Of a stretch of DNA of 64,000 bases, positions 59,181 to 64,000 are shown piece by piece. The stretch is from the NCBI GenBank assembly GCA_019120125.1, contig DWVR01000046.1, positions 33,149 through 97,148 of the forward strand. Direction: 5' to 3'. Position 1 is the stretch's first letter, and each line of letters starts with the position of its first letter. This DNA comes from Candidatus Phocaeicola excrementigallinarum. GTDB lineage: Bacteria > Bacteroidota > Bacteroidia > Bacteroidales > Bacteroidaceae. The notes beneath the pieces are model-generated. The model saw only the letters and a program-made list of their open reading frames with translations, was not told where the DNA came from and did no database searches. The position numbers and the translations under genes were made by a program.

Positions 59181-60701
59181 TTAAATGATCCGGTGCACTT
59201 CATGTCCTTCCACGTAAATCGCGCTCAGCGGACGTGCCGGACACAGGTTCTCGCACGCGCCGCATCCGATGCACCGCTCCGTATCGACGGCCGGGACCTT
59301 CAGCGACTTCGGATCGCCCGGAACGGAAGGCACCATGGTGATGGCGCCCGTAGGACAATGGCGCGCGCAGTTGCCGCACTCCTGTCCGTCTGTGAGAGGA
59401 ACGCAGCGGTCTTTTACCCACACGGCATGGCCTATCTGGATAGCGGACTTCTCGGCCCTGCTGATTTTCAGGATGGCTCCCGCGGGACAGACATCGGCAC
59501 ATGCCGTACACTCGGGACGGCAATATCCGCGCTCATACGACACGTAAGGCTGCATGAACGTGTCAAGCCTGTGCGACGGACGCAACACTCCGTTCGGGCA
59601 GGCCGACACACAAAGCTGGCAGGCCGTACAATGCGCCTGCATGTGGCGCGCCCCCCGCGAACCGGGAGGAGTAATCGGCGTGGCACGGTCCGGCTCCTTC
59701 TTTCCGATGATGTCCGCCAGTCCCCCGTCCATCTTGATGGGCTCCACTTTCTTCGCCACCTGCGCGCTGACCGCCGAGACCAGCATCACGGCCGATCCGG
59801 CAAGAAACGCACGCCGGCTTCCGTCAGTTCCGGCCTGCCCGCGCACCGCCCCGGCCGGCTCCTGCCCGGCAGCCTTCTTTCCGTAGGCAAAACGGTAGCC
59901 GATGGCTCCCCGGCTACACTTGTCCAGACAGTCGAAGCACATCACGCAGCGGCTCCCGTCCACAAGATGAGCTTTCGGGTCGATGCACGAGGCCTTGCAG
60001 TTGCGCGCGCAAAGCGTACACCCGTTGCATTTGGAAGTATCGATCGTGATGCGGAACAAGGAGAACCGGGAAAGGAATCCCAGCACGGTCCCCACAGGAC
60101 AAACCGTATTACAGTATGTGCGCCCGTTACGCCATGCCAGCACAGCCACCACGGCAATCATGGCGAGCGACACGCCAAACACCGCCGCACTTTTCATCCA
60201 CACATCCACGGAATAGAACGCATAGCTGTCCATCCGTTCCGCAAGATAAGCCAGCGCATTGTTTCCCCACATCCATACAGGCTGGAGCAGGCTGTTGGCC
60301 GCACGCCCGTATATCGCGTACGGATCAAGCCACGCCGCCGCATGGAAAAAAAGCGTGAGAACCACAAACACCGCCAGCACTCCGTAACGCAGCCAGCCAA
60401 CCGGCTTCGAGAAAGTGTAAGGCAGTTTTTTCCCCCGCCGGCCGAAACGCGCCGCCACATCCTGGAACACGCCCAACGGACAGATGACCGAACAGTAGAG
60501 ACGTCCGAAAACCAGTGTGAGCAACACAAGAAAAACAATGATTCCGGCATTCAGGGCCAGCAAGGCCGGCAAGAACTGGGTTTTGGCCAACCAGCCGAGC
60601 CAGTGATGGATCGTCCCCGTGAAATCAAGAAACAACAGCGTGACGGAGACGAAACAGACGGCGGCCAGTATCTGCCTGAGTCTTTTCAATGACATATCCA
60701 C
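59181..60701 (-). CDS. NapH/CcoG-like membrane polyferredoxin
   Basis: 506 aa. About five membrane helices in the first 210 residues contain FGRLYCSVICPLG and GRTYCNTVCPVG, the two CxxxCP motifs typical of NapH-type quinol-linked proteins. Four or more ferredoxin motifs follow (CNGCTLCARNCKASC, CTACQLCVSACP, CTACADVCPAG, CGNCARHCPTG, CIGCGACENLCP). An RRAFLAGSAVMLVSAVSA segment in the middle resembles a Tat signal embedded between domains, as if an NapH and an exported NapG-like protein were fused. Electron donor to the downstream reductase is inferred. Confidence 0.88.
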   Translation of the reverse strand: MDMSLKRLRQILAAVCFVSVTLLFLDFTGTIHHWLGWLAKTQFLPALLALNAGIIVFLVLLTLVFGRLYCSVICPLGVFQDVAARFGRRGKKLPYTFSKPVGWLRYGVLAVFVVLTLFFHAAAWLDPYAIYGRAANSLLQPVWMWGNNALAYLAERMDSYAFYSVDVWMKSAAVFGVSLAMIAVVAVLAWRNGRTYCNTVCPVGTVLGFLSRFSLFRITIDTSKCNGCTLCARNCKASCIDPKAHLVDGSRCVMCFDCLDKCSRGAIGYRFAYGKKAAGQEPAGAVRGQAGTDGSRRAFLAGSAVMLVSAVSAQVAKKVEPIKMDGGLADIIGKKEPDRATPITPPGSRGARHMQAHCTACQLCVSACPNGVLRPSHRLDTFMQPYVSYERGYCRPECTACADVCPAGAILKISRAEKSAIQIGHAVWVKDRCVPLTDGQECGNCARHCPTGAITMVPSVPGDPKSLKVPAVDTERCIGCGACENLCPARPLSAIYVEGHEVHRII

Positions 60702-60814
60702 AAAAGTTTGTTAGTTATCCGGTTACAAATCGTACGGATCAAGACCCGTCTCATCATAAACAATCAGAAAAACCCGCAGAAAAACTACAATCCGAAACAG
60801 AAATCCCCTTTCCC

Positions 60815-60898
60815 AAAACGCCTTGACGTTTTATCCAAAACGGCCTGACGTTTTTAAAAAACGCTTCGGCGTTTCAGACAAAACGTCAAGGCGTTTTT
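60815..60898. repeat. Quadruple palindrome repeat, copy C
   Basis: Same order and orientation as copy A: AAACGCCTTGACGTTT (60815), AAACGGCCTGACGTTT (60837), AAACGCTTCGGCGTTT with UUCG tetraloop (60859) and AAACGTCAAGGCGTTT (60880). Units 1 and 4 are exact inverted repeats. Unlike copies A and B it stands between divergent genes, with no plus-strand gene to terminate. Confidence 0.85.
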
Positions 60899-61156
60899 CC
60901 GGCTATCCCCGCACGGACTGCAGACGATGGTTTTCCGATTGGTTCCGGGCAAAAATAAGCATTTTGAGAATACCCTCAAATACCGCCGCCAGAAAATCCG
61001 TAAAAAAGGTACAACCAACCGTAATACGGTCACGCCAATCCGCCCGACAACCCGTACACGCTGCCCCAAAAGCACAAGACACCGCCCATGCCGGAACAGG
61101 CGACATGAGGAACACAAAATTCGGGTGATTTTCTCCCCGTGTGACAGAAAAACCCG

Positions 61157-61164
61157 TATCTTTG
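61157..61164 (+). promoter_or_regulatory. -7 element TATCTTTG for rnz
   Basis: It ends only 6 nt before the rnz ATG, so the transcript should begin at or next to the start codon. Confidence 0.65.
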
Positions 61165-61170
61165 TCCCCC

Positions 61171-62094
61171 ATGGAAAAATTTGAAGTTCACATACTGGGA
61201 TGCGGCTCAGCCCTGCCCACCCTCCGTCACAACGCCACCTCACAAGTGGTCAACATCCGCGAGAAGCTTTTCATGATTGATTGCGGAGAAGGCACACAGG
61301 TGCAGCTCAGACGCTCACGGCTACGGTTCAACAAGCTGAACCACATCTTCATCTCCCATCTGCACGGCGACCATTGCTTCGGGCTGATGGGACTCATCTC
61401 CACATTCGGCATGCTGGAGCGCACGGCCGCCCTGCACATCTACGCCCATCCCCAACTGGAAGAGCTCCTCAAACCCCAGCTGGACTTCTTCTGCAAGGGA
61501 CTTCCTTTCCAGGTCGTATTCCATCCGTTCGACCCCGCCAGGCGGGAAGTGATTTACGACGACCGCTCGGTCTCCGTGGAGACCATCCCCCTGCGCCACC
61601 GCCTGCCCACCGCCGGCTTCCTCTTCCGCGAAAAGCCGACGATGAACCACATCCGACGCGACATGATAGACTATTACCAGATCCCCACCTATCTGATCAA
61701 CCGCATCAAGAACGGCGAGGATTTCGTGACGGACGAAGGCGTGACGGTGCCCAACGACCGGCTGACATTCCCCTCCGCCCCGCCACGCACATACGCCTAC
61801 TGCTCCGACACAGCCTACCTGCCGCAGATTGCCGGACAGATAAAAGGAGCGGACCTGCTTTTCCACGAGGCAACCTTCGCCAGTGACAATGAGGCCAGAG
61901 CGAGACAGACCCAGCACTCCACAGCCGCACAGGCCGCCCGGACCGCCCGCGACGCGCAAGTGAGGCAGCTGGTCATCGGACATTTCTCCGCACGCTACGA
62001 GGACGAGACACCCCTCCTGCAAGAAGCGCAGGCCATCTTCCCCCATACCACACTGGCCCGGGAAGGTATGACCATCCCCATTGAAAGCCGTTAA
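61171..62094 (+). CDS. rnz: Ribonuclease Z (tRNA 3' endonuclease)
   Basis: 307 aa from MEKFEVHILGCGSALPT; the ORF-track start 10 codons upstream precedes the -7 element. Beta-lactamase fold with the zinc motif FISHLHGDHCFGL, GTQVQLRRSRLRFNKLNHI and AYCSDTAYLPQI, and a late zinc-ligand His in GHFSARYED. It trims tRNA 3' trailers, relevant here since tRNA-Ser (no encoded CCA) is nearby. The start codon follows the -7 box by 6 nt, implying a leaderless message. Confidence 0.94.
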   Translation: MEKFEVHILGCGSALPTLRHNATSQVVNIREKLFMIDCGEGTQVQLRRSRLRFNKLNHIFISHLHGDHCFGLMGLISTFGMLERTAALHIYAHPQLEELLKPQLDFFCKGLPFQVVFHPFDPARREVIYDDRSVSVETIPLRHRLPTAGFLFREKPTMNHIRRDMIDYYQIPTYLINRIKNGEDFVTDEGVTVPNDRLTFPSAPPRTYAYCSDTAYLPQIAGQIKGADLLFHEATFASDNEARARQTQHSTAAQAARTARDAQVRQLVIGHFSARYEDETPLLQEAQAIFPHTTLAREGMTIPIESR

Positions 62095-62163
62095 AGAAAA
62101 TTAATCCGATTAAACCATCATGCGGCGCACATGTCAATAATCCAACAGACGAACCGGGAAAAC

Positions 62164-62715
62164 ATGAACAGAATTGACGAGAAAGAAATAATATACCGGC
62201 TGCAAAACCCTTCCACCCAAAGAAAGGCCTTCGAAGAGGTGGTCCGCGCCTACGGCGAACAACTCTACTGGCAGATAAGACGGATGGTATTCTCGCACGA
62301 CGATGCCAACGACCTGCTTCAGAACACCTTCATGAAAGCATGGGACAATCTGGACTGTTTCAGAGGAGAAGCCAGGCTCTCCACCTGGCTTTACCGCATC
62401 GCCCTCAACGAATGCCTGAACTTCCTGAACCGCCAGCGTGCGGAGAACCGTCTGTCGATTGACGACGCCGACGCCGCCCTGCTCAACAAACTCGAGAGCG
62501 ACCCCTATTTCGACGGGGACGAGACCCAGAAGATGCTGCAGAAAGCCATCATGACACTGCCCGAGAAACAGCGCATCGTGTTCAACCTGAAATATTTCCA
62601 GGAAATGAAATACGAGGAGATCGCCGACATCCTGGGGACCAGCACCGGCGCCCTGAAAGCCTCCTATTTCCATGCGGTGAAAAAAATAGAAGATTTTTTT
62701 AAACAGAACGATTAA
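62164..62715 (+). CDS. ECF-type RNA polymerase sigma factor
   Basis: 183 aa from MNRIDEKEIIYRLQ; an ATG at 62131 would add 11 residues. Region 2 (FEEVVRAYGEQLYWQIRRMVFSHDDANDLLQNTFMKAWDNL, then FRGEARLSTWLYRIALNECLNFLN) and region 4 (LPEKQRIVFNLKYFQEMKYEEIADILGTSTGALKASYFHAVKKIE) are clear. It heads a set with a small membrane protein and a periplasmic Spy-like protein, so envelope-stress control is plausible. rnz lies 69 bp upstream and may be co-transcribed. Confidence 0.9.
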   Translation: MNRIDEKEIIYRLQNPSTQRKAFEEVVRAYGEQLYWQIRRMVFSHDDANDLLQNTFMKAWDNLDCFRGEARLSTWLYRIALNECLNFLNRQRAENRLSIDDADAALLNKLESDPYFDGDETQKMLQKAIMTLPEKQRIVFNLKYFQEMKYEEIADILGTSTGALKASYFHAVKKIEDFFKQND

Positions 62716-62764
62716 ACCTTTTCCGTTTGAGAGAGTCTAAATAAATAGAACAAAAACCAAAGCC

Positions 62765-63145
62765 ATGAAGAAGGAAGAAACCGATTTGATACACCGATGC
62801 GGCAAGCGCAACGCCTTCAAGGTGCCCGAAGGGTATTTTGAGGACTTTGCCGGACAGCTGATGGACAAGCTTCCGGAAAAGACCCCGGCCGAAGTCCCCA
62901 CAGTCAGCATGTGGGCCCGCATAAAGCCATGGATATACATGACCGCCATGTTCTGCGGAATCATGCTGATGGTGCGCACGTTTGTGGGAGAGAAAGAAGA
63001 CGATTCCGCAATCCTGTCCGGCATCAGCCTGTCGGAAATGCCCGACGAATACATCGACCCGCTGGTCAACGAGTCCATGATGGACGACTATACGCTCTAC
63101 ATGTATCTGACAGAAGCGGAACCGCAGATATACCCAAACGAATGA
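62765..63145 (+). CDS. Small single-pass membrane protein, possible anti-sigma factor
   Basis: 126 aa. The N-terminal cytoplasmic part (about 1-55) has CGKRNAFKVPEGYFEDFAGQLMDKLPE, followed by one membrane helix (about 58-76, PWIYMTAMFCGIMLMVRTF) and an acidic extracytoplasmic tail of 50 residues. VPEGYFEDF-type motifs are common in membrane proteins encoded next to Bacteroidetes ECF sigma factors. No zinc-binding HxxxCxxC is present. Its position 49 bp after the sigma gene supports, but does not prove, an anti-sigma role. Confidence 0.65.
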   Translation: MKKEETDLIHRCGKRNAFKVPEGYFEDFAGQLMDKLPEKTPAEVPTVSMWARIKPWIYMTAMFCGIMLMVRTFVGEKEDDSAILSGISLSEMPDEYIDPLVNESMMDDYTLYMYLTEAEPQIYPNE

Positions 63146-63166
63146 CCATCCAAACCGACAACGACA

Positions 63167-63628
63167 ATGAGAAAAAGCATTTCAATACTGTTCTTCCTGC
63201 TCGCTTCCATATGCGCGGGCAGCCTGTACGCACAGAAAGCGAAACTGAGCAAGGAAGAGTTCCGTGACCGGCAACAGGAATTCATCATCCAGCGTGCCGG
63301 CCTGACTCCCGAAGAGGCCAAACAGTTTTTCCCCCTTTACTTCGAGCTTCAGGACAAAAAAGAGAGCTACAACAGAGAAGCGTGGAAAAAGATCCGTCAA
63401 GGAAAGGACCCGAACACGAGCGAGGCGGAATATTCCCGGATAGTAGAGGATGTCATCCGCTCGCGCATCACGAACGACAATCTGGATCTGGAATATGTGA
63501 AGAAATACAAGAAGTTCCTTTCCGCCAAAAAGATCTACGACATCCAGCGTGCCGAGATGCGTTTCCACCGGGAACTGCTGAAGAGTGTCCGGCATGGGAA
63601 AAAGGCGGGAAACGGCGCAAAAAAATGA
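63167..63628 (+). CDS. Periplasmic Spy/CpxP-like helical protein
   Basis: 153 aa. Signal peptide (about 1-22, ISILFFLLASICAGSLYAQ) then a charged all-helical protein: KLSKEEFRDRQQEFIIQRAGLTPEEAKQFF and a lysine-rich tail. LTPEEA plus the long amphipathic helices resemble the LTxxQ motif of Spy/CpxP periplasmic chaperones. It follows the membrane protein by 21 bp; together with the sigma factor it looks like a protein-folding stress module. The function is inferred from shape and context. Confidence 0.65.
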   Translation: MRKSISILFFLLASICAGSLYAQKAKLSKEEFRDRQQEFIIQRAGLTPEEAKQFFPLYFELQDKKESYNREAWKKIRQGKDPNTSEAEYSRIVEDVIRSRITNDNLDLEYVKKYKKFLSAKKIYDIQRAEMRFHRELLKSVRHGKKAGNGAKK

Positions 63629-63670
63629 TATGATATTTGTGGCGCACACGGCAGATTTCCCTCCGAAAAG

Positions 63671-63701
63671 TTTGGACGTTGAGGAAATATCCGTATCTTT
63701 G
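63671..63701 (+). promoter_or_regulatory. Promoter of tRNA-Ser
   Basis: TTTG (63671-63674) and TATCTTTG (63694-63701) with a 19-bp spacer, the same as the tRNA-Thr promoter. Confidence 0.75.
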
Positions 63702-63731
63702 CCGCGTCTTTAAGAAAGGTATCATTTTTCA

Positions 63732-63816
63732 GGAGAGGTGGCAGAGTGGTCGATTGCGGCGGTCTTGAAAACCGTTGTACCGCGAGGTACCCGGGGTTCG
63801 AATCCCTGTCTCTCCG
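63732..63816 (+). tRNA. tRNA-Ser (anticodon TGA)
   Basis: 85 nt with acceptor GGAGAGG paired to TCTCTCC, D arm GCAGAGTGGTCGATTGC, anticodon arm CGGTCTTGAAAACCG, long variable arm GTACCGCGAGGTAC and T arm GGGGTTCGAATCCC. Discriminator G; CCA is not encoded. Decodes UCA. Confidence 0.95.
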
Positions 63817-63851
63817 CTGAAACCTAAGACATTAGGTAGTCAAATTAAGAC

Positions 63852-63888
63852 AAGTCCCGTAAAATCAACGTTTTACGGGACTTTTTCT
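63852..63888 (+). terminator. Terminator after tRNA-Ser
   Basis: A 13-bp perfect stem (AAGTCCCGTAAAA with its complement at 63871-63883) around TCAACG is followed by T4-5. It ends the tRNA transcript 36 bp after the gene. Confidence 0.85.
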
Positions 63889-63948
63889 ATTTATCCGGTG
63901 GACAACCGAAAGACATTCAAATGCCCACTTCAGACAAAGTTCCGTTAC

Positions 63949-63992
63949 AAAATCGTTACAGGAAAATCGGGAAAATCTTCTGTAACGATTTT
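63949..63992. repeat. Inverted repeat at the right window edge
   Basis: 13-nt perfect arms AAAATCGTTACAG (63949-63961) and its complement (63980-63992) around an 18-nt spacer; CGTTACA is also repeated directly at 63943. The function cannot be judged without the sequence to the right. Confidence 0.6.
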
Positions 63993-64000
63993 CGATGTAA

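Larger units (their letters stand above)
60702..61170. other. 469-bp divergent intergenic region between the polyferredoxin gene and rnz
   Basis: It contains palindrome array C (60815-60898), a TA-CGA-TTTG site near 60726 that is one base too wide for a -7 element of the minus operon, and the rnz promoter at its right end. Short ORFs here have no coding character. Confidence 0.6.

Noticed and set aside
59193-60692. 499-codon plus-strand ORF opposite the polyferredoxin gene
   Set aside because: Arg/His-rich shadow of a Cys-rich gene, no domain, no promoter.

Overview
The window looks like chromosome of a Bacteroidales bacterium, most likely a moderately GC-rich member of Bacteroidaceae; genus is not decided. 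The reasons are: nearly every operon is preceded by the Bacteroidetes -7 element TAnnTTTG, often with TTTG about 18-20 bp upstream; Shine-Dalgarno sequences are mostly absent; and lineage-typical families are present (DUF5606, DUF3276/PUR, DUF3836, long NusB, long L25, rseC-rnfBCDGEA). I found no prophage, CRISPR array or complete insertion sequence. All statements come from reading the sequence; no database search was run.

Layout. 0-9 kb: the end of RNase E/G, a Fur-family regulator, DUF5606, coaE-ybbR-yajC, nusB, a PUR-like protein, rplY-pth-S4 protein, and a CPA2 cation/proton antiporter. 9-13.2 kb: copper ATPase copA, a quadruple-palindrome repeat, and a decayed stretch with an N-terminally truncated MFS transporter. 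13.2-19.1 kb: lipoprotein, a 1425-aa Dna2-like nuclease/helicase with a methyltransferase-like C-terminus, and a short-chain dehydrogenase. 19-27.6 kb: MATE transporter, galE, and the full Rnf complex with rseC. 27.8-33.9 kb: a second palindrome repeat, lepA, lemA with a TPM-domain protein, aroC, and an M20 dipeptidase. 34-36 kb: an XRE regulator, two DUF2975 membrane proteins and a DUF3836 protein whose shared promoter is bracketed by two TATCG-T5-CGATA palindromes. 36-41 kb: a GH3 glycosidase and a small islet (53-aa ORF, M50-like protease, fused IS982 and IS1634 transposase remnants) flanked by two copies of a hairpin repeat. 41-46.6 kb: carB-carA with an attenuator-like leader, tRNA-Thr, and an AlkD-like glycosylase.

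46.6-53.5 kb: the complete trp operon (trpB-E-G-D-C-F-A) behind a leader with a 28-aa peptide containing tandem Trp codons and a terminator. 53.5-57.3 kb: type I asparaginase and a two-component system. 57.3-60.7 kb: a minus-strand redox operon (polyferredoxin, exported ferredoxin-fused aldo/keto reductase, DUF1893). 60.7-63.8 kb: a third palindrome repeat, RNase Z that may be leaderless, an ECF sigma factor with a membrane protein and a Spy-like periplasmic protein, and tRNA-Ser at the right edge.

The most interesting signals are regulatory: the trp and carAB leaders, the XRE operator pair, a promoter built into a terminator hairpin, and two families of dispersed structured repeats. The best candidate for an uncharacterised protein machine is the lipoprotein plus nuclease-helicase-methyltransferase-like fusion.
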